Shown one piece after another: positions 1-13,201 of a stretch of 64,000 nucleotides of DNA. A program made the position numbers and the translations under genes. A model generated the notes under the pieces. The model was not told where the DNA came from. It saw only the letters and a program-made list of their open reading frames with translations, and made no database searches. The stretch is from positions 1,252,342-1,316,341 of the forward strand of contig JXTC01000044.1 in assembly GCA_002914845.1 (NCBI GenBank), written 5' to 3'. Source of the DNA: Trema orientale (lineage: Eukaryota > Streptophyta > Magnoliopsida > Rosales > Cannabaceae). Each line of letters opens with the position of its first letter. The stretch's first letter is position 1.

Positions 1-170
1 GACAAAAATATCTTTAAAATATTTGAAGCATACTTTCTTTTTCAAGCCTAAGTCATCATTGATAAGGGTGAACAATTTCTTTGTTTAAATGCTATGGGTA
101 TTACTTTAAAATAGTTCATTACTAAGTTTTGAGATACTACAGGGTAATTATGTCATTAAAAAATCAATTA

Positions 171-513
171 TGTTATGAAATATTTCTTATTTTGTATGTC
201 TATTAAACCATTTCAATAATTGTTTATCTTTTACATAATGGGATGATGTTTAAACCACTGAAAGTTAGGTAAATACTTTCAATTAGTGTGTTAGGTATAC
301 TTGAATGGATGTCATACAAGTGACAATTAATTATATAGCTAAGATTGATTGTATTGGCTTATAAATAGGTTTCTCAATTATACTTGAAATGTATAAGTAA
401 ATAAGAGAAGTGACAGAGAGAAGAGAAAAAATTTCTCATATTAGTCTCTTTGTATTTAGCATTAATATTTTTATGCTCTAATATTATACACTTTATCTAT
501 GTTATTCGTAACA
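171..513 (+). repeat. 5' LTR of the Copia element
   Basis: 343 bp, from TGTTATGAAA to ATTCGTAACA. It matches 6524-6876 along its whole length with roughly 30 visible differences by eye. The sequence just after it (CATTATCAGTACGC) is where the primer-binding site should be. A TATA-like TATAAATAG sits at about 360-368. Confidence 0.88.
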
Positions 514-1283
514 CATTATCAGTACGCATTTCTAACTGCTATTATCTTTAACTGTGAATTGTTCAACAAGATATTGCTCAATAAGATATTGCTTAATAGT
601 CAATGGAATCTATCTAATTAATTAGAACCCTAAAATTATGCGTTTATATTTATCTAGCGCATTTTTATGACAATCTCTAGTGGTAATATTCGTTCATAAA
701 ATAGAGTAAGTACTGTTTTCTTTTCGTCTTATTGATAGGTATTCTTATATGATTTGATTGGTAACAAAATTGTGAATTTCTCCATTGAACCAATATAAAG
801 CACATATATATATATATATACACGTAATATTTCCAATTGTTTGTTACTTTGATTGATAAGAGATACTTTCTTTATATTTTTTAATCTTATGATAATTGGT
901 ATAAATAGTTGTCGGAATTTGATTTAATTTGTGAATTCTAGAACTAACTAATTATGTATACGGAGAAGTTATATTGCTTCCAAAAGTTCTGATATATATT
1001 TAATATCATGGAATATATTTTTTTTACCATATGATCAGTATCTTATTAATATTATCGTTATTGTTATTGGCCTTAATATTATCCATTTTTCATGTGCAAT
1101 TAATAAAGGTAAAAAGCTATAAGTGTATTATATGTCTATAATACTACGTGTATATATATATATATATTATTACCAATTGTGTTTTCCTGTCAATTTGTAT
1201 ATTAAAAAAAATTGTGTATAATTTTATTATGTTTAAAATTATCATAATATACCTATGGTCATATAAATCTTACTCTGAAATAT

Positions 1284-1764
1284 ATATATATATATATATA
1301 TATGGAGGAGGTTTCAATGGTTACGTCTCCATGAGTAACCATCATTAAAATGCGTGTAATAATAAATTTATTATTTAAATTAGGGTACTACTAAGTTGAC
1401 TTTCTAAAAAAATTTTATAATATCAATGCCAATTAATTACAATAAATTTTGCTGCACAATTACCAATGTAATCAAAACCGTTAGATTTTCATCCAACGGC
1501 TAAAAAAACAGTAACCATCGATGGTATATATATATATATATATGGAGGAGGTTTCAATGGTTACGTCTCCATGAGTAACCATCATTAAAATGCGTGTAAT
1601 AATAAATTTATTATTTAAATTAGGGTACTACTAAGTTGACTTTCTAAAAAAATTTTATAATATCAATGCCAATTAATTACAATAAATTTTGCTGCACAAT
1701 TACCAATGTAATCAAAACCGTTAGATTTTCATCCAACGGCTAAAAAAACAGTAACCATCGATGG
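1284..1764. repeat. 240-bp tandem duplication, two copies
   Basis: The segment beginning GGAGGAGGTTTCAATGG at 1304 recurs exactly 240 bases later at 1544, and the text at 1321-1500 is identical to 1561-1740. Each copy is led by a (TA)n run. It lies in the non-coding leader of the Copia element. The identity contrasts with the age of the surrounding LTRs. Confidence 0.93.
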
Positions 1765-3112
1765 GTAAATATAGCAGTAACCATTATATATATATATTGG
1801 TTTCCATTTTTCTTTAATTAAGTTGTATGTGCAATACATAATTCTTCAATTGATGAGATATTGTTTATGTACATATGTAGTTAACACTAATTTTATATAT
1901 ATAAATATCTTGTTGCTAACTGATATGCACATTTGATTAAATAGAGAAAATTACAACTTTACTATCTGCATATAAATTTAAGCATTTTACGTCATACATA
2001 AGTTATTTGATTTGATTGCAAAGATTATAAGTTTTTATATTTGTCATAATTTATATGCTACTTTAGGTCTCCCATACATACAAAGTATATCCATTTGCTC
2101 AAATTACAATGTATAGATTCTTAGCTATTACCACAATATTGAATTATAAGATGAAATATTTATCTGAACTCAAGTTCAATATCCTTAAAGGGAGAAAATA
2201 TTTTATTTGGATCCTTGATGCAAAAATGCATATGGATACCAATGAACTTGATGAGACCATTAAGAAATAAATAAGGCATCCACTTAAGATATGGCGAAGG
2301 TTATTATACTATTGAGACATCATTTAAATGAGGATTTAAAAGCTTATTACCTCATGATTAAAGATCTCACTGCCCTTTTAAAAGCCTTAAAAACATATAT
2401 AATTACCTGAAGGATGATTGACTACACATGTGTCTACATGACTTTAAGTCCATATCAGAGTACAATTTAGTCATGCTTATAATCATCACACAACTGAAAA
2501 TCGTGTAGTGATAAGATGATAAAGCATAATATGCTCGAGAAAATATACACTGCTATTCACACCTCTAATATGCTCCAATAGTAGCAATATAGAGAGCAAA
2601 AATATATAAAGTACTCTAAGCTCATTATTGTCATCTGATATTAAAAAGAATAATGAGTTACTGATGAAGAATCACTAGACTAGAGATAATAATAATTCAA
2701 CACTCTTTGAAATGAATATTGAAGATATACACAATCATGGTAAATATGGGTACGGATATGATTATGGATATGCTCATATAAAATAATTGTGAAACACCTA
2801 TTAGAAGATGGAGAGAAATAATAAACAAACAAAACCAAGAATATTGAGCAAGTTTATTACAGATGTGGAAGGAAAGGCCATAAGATTCGTGCTTGTTATA
2901 CTACTAAACATTTGTTTTAATTGTACCAAAATTACATACCTAAGATTAAGGTCTATAATGTACACCCTGGAAGGGAAGCCTACGCATAGAACATAACCCA
3001 GATAAATAAATAACCCTTATATCGACTCCCAGGAGTAATTGAGCTTAGATATTCTTATAGTTATTTACTATTGATTGTTCAAATATGCTTGGATAATTCT
3101 TTGATCTTATTT

Positions 3113-3303
3113 AGCTAAATTATTTTATATTGTAATGTATATGTCCTCTGATTATTATGTTTACCCTGAGTATTAATGGACATGATACAAAATTCTTTGA
3201 TATCATTTATAATTATTTATTTATTTAGCTAAATTATTTTATATTGCAATGTATATGTCCTCTGATTATTATGTTTATCCTGAGTATTAATGGACATGAT
3301 GCA
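3113..3303. repeat. Near-tandem duplication, period 114
   Basis: A segment starting AGCTAAATTATTTTATATTG at 3113 is repeated at 3227 with only a few changes, through GTATTAATGGACATGAT. It lies inside the decayed Copia internal region, after the gag remnant. Confidence 0.85.
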
Positions 3304-6300
3304 AAACCCAAAACACATAGAGCAACAAATTGAAAGTATATATTTAGCACATAGCGTAATTGCACATAAATATCCTACGAGATAGAAGATACTTTATGAA
3401 CTTATTTTATTGTGAAGAGAGTATGACTACGACTTTAGACAATGCTAAACTAATATAGAGCTCTAGAAGAGCCTCTAATTTTCTACTTATGAGAATTGAG
3501 TTCCTTATGAATAATGCTTTGTACTCATCATGATCCCCGTATATATTATTGAGCTTTAACAACATACGTCTGAATTATTTTTGGGAGCAATAAAGAATTT
3601 ATTTTATATTACTTCCATTAAAGACTGTCAGAAGCAGTTAGAAGAATTGCTCCATGTGTTCTCCACATAGTTATCTTACTCGAAAGACATGTTGCTTTGA
3701 ACTTAAAGTTCAATAATCATAAAAAAAGTTTGGCACGACCAATTGGGTCATCATAAGTCTAGTATGATGAGCCGAATTATTAAGAATTATATTAGATATC
3801 CACTTAAGGATTAGAAAATTTTGTCACATGAATTTGTATTGTGTGTGTTAAAGGCAAATTAATTATAAGGTCATCAATGAAACCCCTGAATTTTTGTCAT
3901 AGTTCCAAGGAGATATTTATGGATTGATATATCCACCATATGAGCCATTTTGATATTCATGATTTTGATAGATTGCTCAAATTATAAGATTACGAGCACA
4001 ATTCTCAGATTATCAGATTAAGTCTAGTAGACTTGATAATACTGGTGAATTTTTATTTTAATCATTTAATGATAATTTCCTAGAAGTTGGGATAGATATT
4101 GAACAATTTTGTGGCCCACACACATACAAATATTGACCTGAGAGAGTCATTAATTATGAATATAAAGTTTATCTCTAATTTTGAAATTAAAATTACTTAT
4201 TTTGGGGATATAATATTAAGCACACAGCATACCTGATTTTGATTCGGCCATCTGCATATCATATGTACCCCTATTATAACTTGTACGTGGGAATGAGCCT
4301 AATATTTTTCATCTGCGAGTTTTATTTTTTTCGATTGTGCCATATATATATATATATATATTTTGATTGCACTACCTTAATGTGTGAAGATAGATCCAAA
4401 GTGAAGATTGAGTTTTATATTTATTATAAGTCTCCCTCGATCCTTGAGTATTTGGAGCTCCTGACAGGCAATTCATTTACCACACATTTTGTTAACTGTT
4501 AGTTAGACAAGGTATATTTCCCAATATTAGGGAGAGAAAAGGCACGTATAGTATTAAAAGAATGTTGACAAATTTCCTAAAAGGAAAACCAACTGAGTAA
4601 TTTAGATTTCTGTACAAGTAAGAATGAATTGAAAGTTCAGAAAATAATGAAATTGCAACAGATTGCAACTTAACTGCCAAATGCATTTACATATGATCTA
4701 AGAGTGACAAAGTCTCAAATTCCTGCTAACCCCGGAAAGGGTTGTGGTCCCCATTAACAATAAATGATCCGTCGAGCTCGAAGCACGCCAGAAGCTTGGA
4801 CGGCTTATCGGAGCTTAAAATAAGGATCTGCGAAAAAATAATAGCAGTGTCACTTAGAAAATCTCCTAAAGAGAAACCTCCTGAAAAGGACAATCTCAAT
4901 CAAAGACCTATAGCCAATACTGAGACATAGACTGAGAAAAGAGAATAATTAGATTCTCCAAATATAGCTCATAGAGTAGATATGATCAATGAAAATTTTG
5001 AGATCTCATTGAATTTTGTGAATATAGGAGAAAATATGAATGGAAATTATAAACATCAACAATGAATTTGCCTCAACAATTACTCTTGCTGTCTCAAGAT
5101 AAATTCTAGATCCAGAATTTATGAGTATGACTAAATATCAGCAAACATGATCAGCCATTATAGATATAGGTAATTTATACTAAGTTAAGCTCTCTTTAAA
5201 CGCACAATATTCGGACTTATAGAGCTTGCTCCTGACAATTGAAAACAGTTGTTTATATGTGGGTATTTGTCTGAAAGTGTAAACTAGGGTTTCTTGCAGA
5301 ATCTGACATTGACTATGAGGAAACTTATTCTCTTATTATCAGTATGATCACGTTCCGTTATATGATTAGTATGGCAATTAATAATAGGCTTGCAATGCGC
5401 CTTATGGATATTATGATAGAATATTTTGTGGAAAGCTAGATAATGATATTTATATAAGAGTCCTAGAAGGACTATAATATAATAGATGGGTGCACAATAC
5501 ATATGCAACATGTGCTTAATTAAATCATCGAGATCTCTGTATACATTGAAGCAATCTAGGCATATGTGGTAAAACTAATTTAGTGTATCAATTCTGAAAT
5601 AAGGATATGTAAACAACACAATTTGCTCATGTGTGTTCATAAAATGGTTATATATTGGTTATTTAATAAACATAGTATACGTCAATGATTTGAATATCAT
5701 CAGGACTCTTGAAGAGTTTAACGAGACAAAAGAATATTTGAATAAAGAATTCGAGATGAAAGATCTCAGGAAAAAGAAAATTTTGTTTTAGCCTCCAGAC
5801 CGAGTATTTACCAAATAGAATACTTATACATCAAACGACTTATATAGAAAAGGTCCTCAAACAGTTTTATACGGACAAAACTCACCATTGATTACCCTAA
5901 TGGTTGATAAAATACTTTATGTGAAAATTGATTATTTTAATTCTCGAGAAGATAACGAATAAATTCTTGGTCCTAAAGTACCATATTTGAGTACAGTTGG
6001 AGCTTTTATGTATCTTGTTAATCGTACTCGACTTGATGAAGCCTTTTCTAACAAGTTATAGTTTTGCTCCAACCTAAAGACACTAGAATGGAGGTTATAT
6101 CAAATGTAATAGAAGTCAGCATGTATCACCCAAGTTGTTCTTCACACATGTAGTTGTTCAAGAAATTCGCTTCAGTAACAACTTAGCATACCTATTTACT
6201 AAATCATCCCCTACTGCAATATTCGAGAGATTGGTGTAATAGATTGGAATACGTTAACTTAAAGATCTTCAGTGAACTTTCAAGCCAATTAGTCATGTTT

Positions 6301-6523
6301 ATATAAGGGAGAGTTTGTTACACATGCACTCTTTTTCTCTTAGCCAAGATTTTGTCCCACTGAGTTTTTCTAGTAAAGTTTTTAATGAGATACTCTTGGA
6401 AGCGTAACAAGAACAAGAATTGTGTATTCTTTTTTCTTCACTTGGATTTTTCTCCCACAGGGTTTTTTTCCTAGTAAGATTTTAACGAGACATTTTCTTG
6501 TATAATAGATATCCAAGGGAGAG

Positions 6524-6876
6524 TGCTATGGAATATTTCTTATTTTGTATGTCCATTAAACCATTTCAATAATTGTTTATCTTTCATATAATGAGATGAT
6601 GTGTAAACCATTGAAAGTTACGTAAATACTTTCAAGTAGTGTGTTAGGTATACTTGAATGGATGTCATACAAGTGACAATTAATTGTATGACTAAGATTG
6701 ATTGTATTGGCTTATAAATAGGCTAGTCAGTTGTACTTGAAATGTATAAGTAAAGAAGAGAAATAAGAGAAGTGAGAAAGAGAGATGAGAAAAAAGTTCT
6801 CGTATTAATCTCTTTGTATTTAGCATTAGTATTTTATACTCTAATATTATACACTCTATCTATATTATTCATAACA
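6524..6876 (+). repeat. 3' LTR of the Copia element
   Basis: 353 bp, from TGCTATGGAA to ATTCATAACA, preceded by the polypurine tract and followed by the target duplication AATTA. It differs from the 5' LTR by scattered substitutions and a few small indels, so the insertion is not recent. Confidence 0.88.
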
Positions 6877-6881
6877 AATTA

Positions 6882-7944
6882 TGGATACTTCTTTTTGTAA
6901 ATTTTAAATGATGGTTGAAAATTTTGACTATTTCTGATACCTTTCAACCGTTTTCGATAATTATCATCGAAATTATCGAAAATGTCAAAAATCTTCAACA
7001 TGTCAAAAATTGTCGAAAAGTCAGAATATTGTTAAGGACATCAATGCTTTCAGAAAAATTTCGAAAATGTCACCTTGGTGGAAAATTATTGTTTTGGTCC
7101 GAAAATCATTGTTTTTGTCAAAAATAGTCAAATAACGATTCGTAGATGGAATTTGCGGAAACTGACCCAAGTTGATACTCGGAAGATCTTTAAACTTATA
7201 AATAAACTATTTTAATGCTTTTCATTACGGAGTATTTTAGTCAAAGTATACATTTCGGACTTTAATTAATTTCTGCGCAAGGGTCAAATTTCAGAGTTTC
7301 TGGAGCATATATAGCACAAGTTCTCAGTTACGTACCAGCTAGAGAGGGAACGAGAACAAAATTTTCACCAAATAACTGAACCTCAATTAACCCAATGATG
7401 CCTTCATAGATGGAGATATTTATGACATGACTGCCTCGTCTCTTTTCTTATTAATTTGAAACCTCAAAACGAGCAGATTTCACAACCTCGGATATCATTT
7501 CGCAACTTTGTGGAGAAATTGAACGATTTGATTTGGGATTGCTATGAGCTAGATATTAATTTGGCAAGCACTTTATAATTTAGCAAAATCATTGTCCTGA
7601 AAAACGCTCACGCTCGCGTGGGCACACAAGCCAATATACATAGCGTGATTCTTAAACATGAAATTTTAGAGCACAGTGAAAAGCCCAAACCTCACTTGCT
7701 CGAACCATAGAAAATCAGAAATAATTCCATTACAACAAATTAGCTTTCAAGAACATGGGGCGGAAAATACTTGTCAAAATTTGGAAAGGATAATAATTAT
7801 AATACTATAAAAACAATTACAGATCAACCATTATCTTTTATCACAGTGTAACCCACAAGCAAATGATGGAAAAAAATCTCCTAATTGTAACATTCTAACC
7901 AGATTAGATCAGAGCAAACCCTCACTTGATCAATCCATGGTGCA
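6882..7944. other. Intergenic, eIF3h downstream region
   Basis: No gene seen. 6910-7130 is built of short overlapping repeats of the type TCGAAAATGTCAAAAAT. The part nearest 7944 probably contains the 3' UTR of the minus-strand eIF3h gene, but I could not place its end. Confidence 0.5.
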
Positions 7945-10900
7945 CTACTCTTCGTGCAATGCCTTCATCAAATACAATCTGCTGAAGCTTTGCCCAGCAA
8001 CCCTAGACAAATATCACCAAACGATAAAAATGTCAATTTGCGATAATTGCAAGTGAGTTCATTAATGCCAATTGGCAAAAATCAAATAGTTAGCAGGAAA
8101 AAAGGAGTGTGAATCACGCAAGACAGATATTCATTTCGGAATAGAAAAAAAAAGGTACTTTTGGCATCCTCAGAAAAGAAAAAATCAGTAACATACCCAT
8201 TAACCTGGTTGCAGTAGTTTGAGATTTGATTCGTTATGAGAAAACTCTCCAACCGAGATGGCTCAGGGAGAGGCTTGAAAATAGGATTTGAAGGATCCTC
8301 CTCAGGCAAAAGGTCTTCACCAGAAGCCTTCCTTGCCGCATTTTCTGCCCTACAAAACATAATAAGAGAATAGTTACAATATTATCAATAACATAAAAAT
8401 TAATATAAAAGTAGAAAAAGGAAATGAACGAGGACAGACAGGAAAATTAACTAATACCTGGATAAAGTATCACCTCTTATGCTTATAATTCGAAAAGAAA
8501 AAAAAAATAGTTTCTACACAAAAATACCAGTATTCTAAATCTACATAAATTTCCTGTATTCTATCATATGCAAGGATGCATAAGCATCAACCAGCTAGGA
8601 AAGCCAAATGCGCAACCATCAGGACAAGACACCATAAACGAACAGTAACCTGTAAAATCATTCACTTATAAACCCCACCCTCCTCCCACAGAATATATAT
8701 GATGCTTTATGCACCAAGAAGAGACATCAAATTTCTGTAAGGAATCCAAGATGGCAAACCATAGCAGAAAATCCAAGAAGCAAATAATAATAATGAAAAC
8801 ATAAATGTTGTTACCTTCTCTTCTGAAGCCATGCTTGCTGTTGGGCTTGCTGACGGGACAGACTTCGATAGTAGAATTGGAACTGTAAGAGAAAACCATC
8901 ATGTTATGCAATCAATCAATCCATCACAGTATTTTTTTTTTTCTCAAAGATACGTAATACATTTATTACAAACCTTTTGCTGTTCCATTGACAAATCTTC
9001 CATGCATTCAATCAAAAATTCCATATTTCTCTCCAAAAATGGACTGGTTGATAGTTGCAAACGATCATAGTCACACTACAATGGGATTACAGTCAAATAA
9101 GGATACACATTTTTAACACTTGTTGAAGATGTCAAATAAAAAGACAAAAAATACCTGGGTAACTGGTGTATCAGCTTCAAGTTCAGTCATAAAGGCACTG
9201 ATCAGGGCAGAATTTGACACTTTAATCTGTCAAGTTCAAGCAGAAGAACAATCAGCATTGAACCCATGTAGATTTGTGAGTTACAATGTTATGCCAGCAA
9301 GAATGGGGAGTAAGCACAATATAATCGAAAAATAACTTCAAATGACATTAATAGGTAGTAGCAGGAGCAGCAGAAGAAATTCAACAACAACAGTAAAAGA
9401 TAACATAAACAACAACGTTTTCAAAAACCTGGAGACCAACAAAAAGAAATCATAATAGAACACAAGAACAATGATACAGAAACAGACAACCTTTTCAAGA
9501 TTCGAAACAGACAGTTATAGGCTATCCTATTCAAACAAAACGTGAGATGGTAAAGCTAAAGAAAGCTTACAGGTATTTCCTCAAATATATCCACCCAGGA
9601 CAAGTTCTTCTCCCTCAACCTAAAGTACCAAAAGGAAAAAAATGAGTTTCCATCTTATAGTTTACTTTCACAGAATAACTTAAAATACAGAAAGCCATAC
9701 GTTTCTCCTGTAAAATTCTTTTTGCGGTGAAGCTCCATAAATGCATCAGACAGCTTTAGTGCCTTCAGTGCTAAGACACCTTGATTGGACCTTGATGGGT
9801 CATAGATTATGCAAACACACCGCTTAATATTCTCCTGCAAATACACAAATGACATCAGTATTAGAAGGAAAAAAAAAATAAGGAAAGGTGGGGAACCAAA
9901 AGCTTAAAAGATGAAAATCAGAACACATGAAGTGAAAAATACACAAACAAAAGATTTATCAAAAACAATCTAGAATTCCACTATCCGACTTATAATTTGG
10001 AAGCTTACTTCATAAAATATAAAATTCAACTCATCATTTGCAAGTTTACATAATTACATCTCAGAACATTGAATAATAGAATCCAACAATCCAACAACTC
10101 AATTTAACAGCTACTTAGCTGCATGTAAAATAGGAAACAAAACAGAAGATCTATAGCCACCCCAAGCAATTGGCTCATCAAATGAAATGTACTTGAAACT
10201 TCAAAAAACAAAATCGACTTCCAAAAAGGAGCTACTCTTTCCTGGGGACAAACTATCATGTACCATTTAGGTGATTCAACAGTTCTGTTCTGCTACCTAG
10301 AACTGTTTAGACTTTAACCAATTCTTTAGAACTTATAGCATAATTAGCATTTAAGAATATTTGGTCCCTCTCTTAGAACTGCTATTGACAATGACATTTA
10401 TAAGAATCTATATCTTGAGCCCAACTAGAAGAATGGATGTTTGGCATGATCTACTGCAGTACTACCTGATTTTAAACTAGATTTCGATCATGATGCTAAA
10501 TATATAAAGGTATTCAGACAATACACGCAGAGCTATTAACTTCTCCCTCCTTCATTTCCTAGCACTGCTAAAATTGATGTCAACATGATGAACAAGAATC
10601 ATCAAACTTAAGAAACCAAATTCTTCCGTCTTTTTCCAACCCCAGAATTAAAAGGATACTTCCAAAAAGATTTCCCAACCATTCTCCGCTAATCTACCTC
10701 GAGACCATCAACAATAGCCTATAATTAACATTGTTACTAAGACTAGAGCCTCCTTTGCATTTATACTAAATTTCAACACTCTAAATTGCAAAGACCAAAC
10801 TTCTAAACTTCCCACGATGTGAGTGAGAAAAATACATATCTATATCTGTTCTATATTCATCCATTTAGTCTTTCTAACCTCCAAAACAGAAATTAAAATA

Positions 10901-12591
10901 TGGATGTGAAAAAGAATATTTGTATTAAATGCTATATTTGAAAGTGAAGGCAGTTGACAAACAAATATAAGAGTTCCATTACCTGATAATTCATGAACGT
11001 CTCAATTAGTTCTACTGTTTGATAAGAACCAAAAAGAGTCGACTGGTACCTGAAATATTTGAAAAATATTACATTACACAAGAAAAGAAAAGTAAGAAAA
11101 TCTTCACAAACGAGCTCACTTCTAGGTTTGTGTGCAAAGGAACAACAACCATTGAGCTCCACAAATTAAGCAGCAAAATTACCTAGGCAATCAATTTTCC
11201 TTGTTATTGTGTCAAGTATGATATCTCAATTGGAACTTCTTCTTCTTCTTTTTTTTTTTTTTTTGGTGATCTATCTGTTTAAATGCTAAATGCTAATTTA
11301 AATAGTCACTACAAGTTAGAGTGAATGAGACCATTCCACCATGTTAATAATTGAGATTACATCATGCGTCTGAGACCATAAAGAAATAACAATTTTGACT
11401 CCAAGTATATATAGAATCTGATATTGCAAATTTACAATCAAGGAAATGCCTTCACTTATGCGGTTGGCCCCTAGAATTCTGTAGAAGTAGAACTAGTCGG
11501 TATAAACTCCCTTGAGAATTAATCACAATACAGGCGCTTTCAGTTAATTTCACTGATTTATACGGGTCAATGATAAAATTCCATCAATTAATTCAGATGA
11601 AAGGGAAAAAAAAATAAAAGAAAACCAAATAATGAGAAAGCGAGGAGAAACTAGCATGGTTCCCAGGTACTACTGGTAGAGATAAAAAATAGAGTCTAAT
11701 AGGGATGCAAAACATCGACAAGAGAAACTACATGCTTTCTTTACTGCATAAATAAATACGTTGAAATCAACTTACCATCCAACAGTGTTGTTGTCAACAT
11801 TAACCTCTCTCAAACACCTCATCATCTCAAGCTGGTAATTAGCACCTTCTGCCTCAATCTCCTCGTCCTCTTCCCGAATCTGAATGGATAGGATTCAGTT
11901 TTGTACAAATCATAGATACATAAGAATTCAGTAAACAAGATACGGAAAATAGAGGCAATTCTCTACATAACTCCAACAATTGACCGGAAAAGAAGTACCG
12001 TACCGGAAAAGGGAAACAATTGGTAACTTCCAGAACACTGCCCACATCCAGACCAAGAAGTTGCCCTGTGACTAAAGCAGGTGAAAACTCCTTACAGTGC
12101 TTGATTATCTTCAATATAGCCTGTTCAACAAGACAATTACAAAACACATACTTAACAATAGTAATTAAAAAATTTAAAATAAAATTTAAAAAAAAAAAGG
12201 GTCTCAAGGAAACAAATTGGAGAACGGCACTGAATTGGATTCGATCAAAACCATTGTCAGCTCAGAGATGGTTACTATGGACCATACATATACACAAAAT
12301 ATAAAAATATAATCGGAAACCTAATCTCAAGATTTTGATATTCTTAGGGTTTTCATGGCAGCCATTGATATAAAAATCGAGAACAAGAGAGAGGAAGAGA
12401 AAGCTTACCAATCCTTCAATCTGAACAACTCTGAGAGGTGAAGCAACTTCCTCTGTAGCTGCCACCTGAAGGAACGACCTCGGCACTGCCAAACAAAAAC
12501 CACCATAACCAGTCAAATCCAATTATTTATTAAAAAAAATAAAAAATAAAAAAAGATCAATCGTATAAGAACTGTGCTCACTGTTCGCCAT
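7945..12591 (-). CDS. TIF3H1: Eukaryotic translation initiation factor 3 subunit h
   Basis: Subunit h of eIF3, the cytoplasmic complex that loads mRNA and initiator tRNA onto the 40S ribosome. In Arabidopsis this subunit supports reinitiation after upstream ORFs. Twelve coding exons (minus strand): 12582-12591, 12409-12485, 12004-12120, 11776-11879, 10983-11049, 9701-9834, 9571-9619, 9155-9226, 8974-9075, 8815-8882, 8197-8349, 7945-8002. They total 1011 nt, giving 336 residues; the Arabidopsis protein is close to this length. Exon 1 codes only MAN plus one base, and the splice restores [17 protein letters not shown]. The MPN domain follows ([13 protein letters not shown], then [16 protein letters not shown]). 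The JAMM metal site is absent: the HxH position reads YQS, as expected for a non-catalytic MPN protein. The C-terminus contains [20 protein letters not shown] and ends in a family-like LMKALHEE. The largest intron (9835-10982) is about 1.1 kb. The splice model is by eye. Confidence 0.96.
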
Positions 12592-12730
12592 TATCGTACG
12601 GCGCAGAAACAGAGAGAAAATTCGCAGAGAGAGAGAGAGAAAGAGAAAGGAGTAGCGCCCGTGTTGTAGTAGAAAAAGGCTTTTCTTCCTCTCTCTGCGT
12701 TTGGTACTGAGCAGGGGAAGAAGCAAAAAA

Positions 12731-12840
12731 AAACCCTAGTTCGATTGTGTTCGGAATACTGATGAAGCAGTACTGGGCTTATATCTGGTATGGGCCTATG
12801 CATTAAAAGCCCAAACAAACCCATCCAGGCGTACTGGGCC
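12731..12840. promoter_or_regulatory. Telo-box plus four site II (TGGGCY) motifs
   Basis: Upstream of the eIF3h start are a telo-box AAACCCTAG (12731-12739) and four TGGGCC/TGGGCT motifs: 12774-12779, 12791-12796, 12808-12813 (reverse) and 12835-12840. This pairing is established in plants as typical of translation and ribosomal-protein promoters, where TCP factors bind site II. Between it and the start codon lies a GA/TC-rich stretch (12615-12650), typical of plant 5' leaders. That these sites drive eIF3h is inference. Confidence 0.75.
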
Positions 12841-12964
12841 TGGTGCTGACAGGTCCAAAATTTGTAAGTCCAGGGGTGAATATGTAATTAACTAAAATTT
12901 AGGTGCATGAATAGTAAATTCCTGGGTCGGGTATTCATATAAGTACCGGAAACTAGCTGAGTTG

Positions 12965-12987
12965 AGAACCCTAAAAAGAGGTTCTCT
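12965..12987. promoter_or_regulatory. Short hairpin GAGAACC/GGTTCTC
   Basis: A 7-bp perfect inverted repeat around a loop of about 9 bases, some 30 bases before the small plus-strand frame at 13013. If that frame is transcribed, this would be a stem-loop in its leader. Function unknown. Confidence 0.4.
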
Positions 12988-13012
12988 TGAGACGCGAACT
13001 GCTTAGTGAGAT

Positions 13013-13201
13013 ATGACTATGAACACGGCGGTTGTGTCTTCTTTTCCGTTTCGAAACGGGAAAGACAGAGAGGATCTGACAGAAAACGACGGCGTTTCAG
13101 AAAGCCAGGGCTTTGCCTCAATCAGCTCTTGGCTCGCTATGATGCCTACATTTCTTCTTTTTTCTTTTTCTCTTCAATTTTCTTTTTTCTTTTTTTTTTA
13201 A
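13013..13201 (+). CDS. Possible small protein, unrecognised
   Basis: A 62-codon frame, divergent from eIF3h and about 420 bp from its start. Its first part (MTMNTAVVSSFPFRNGKDRED...) has ordinary amino acid composition. The last part runs into a T-rich tract coding Phe and Ser, so the real exon may end near 13155 or the gene may be truncated. An overlapping frame at 13006-13236 is also open. I do not recognise the product. The only support is position beside a bidirectional-looking promoter. Confidence 0.25.
   Translation: MTMNTAVVSSFPFRNGKDREDLTENDGVSESQGFASISSWLAMMPTFLLFSFSLQFSFFFFF

Larger units (their letters stand above)
171..6876 (+). mobile_element. Degenerate Ty1/Copia LTR retrotransposon
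   Basis: The two terminal repeats are alike, begin TG and end CA, and are flanked by a perfect 5-bp duplication AATTA (166-170 and 6877-6881). A purine-rich tract (AAGGGAGAG) lies just before the 3' LTR. Internal reading frames are broken by many stops, but Copia landmarks survive in order. There is a gag zinc knuckle of form C-X4-H-X4-C near 2864. Reverse transcriptase pieces lie at about 5675-6060: YVND at 5678-5689 where the family has YVDD, then the EFEMKDL block and QTTYIEKVLKQFY. An RNase H end of the form NLA.LFTKS follows near 6180. The order gag, RT, RNase H along the plus strand sets the orientation. About 1.6 kb of AT-rich non-coding DNA separates the 5' LTR from the gag remnant and holds a 240-bp tandem duplication. 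The element cannot be autonomous. Confidence 0.9.
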
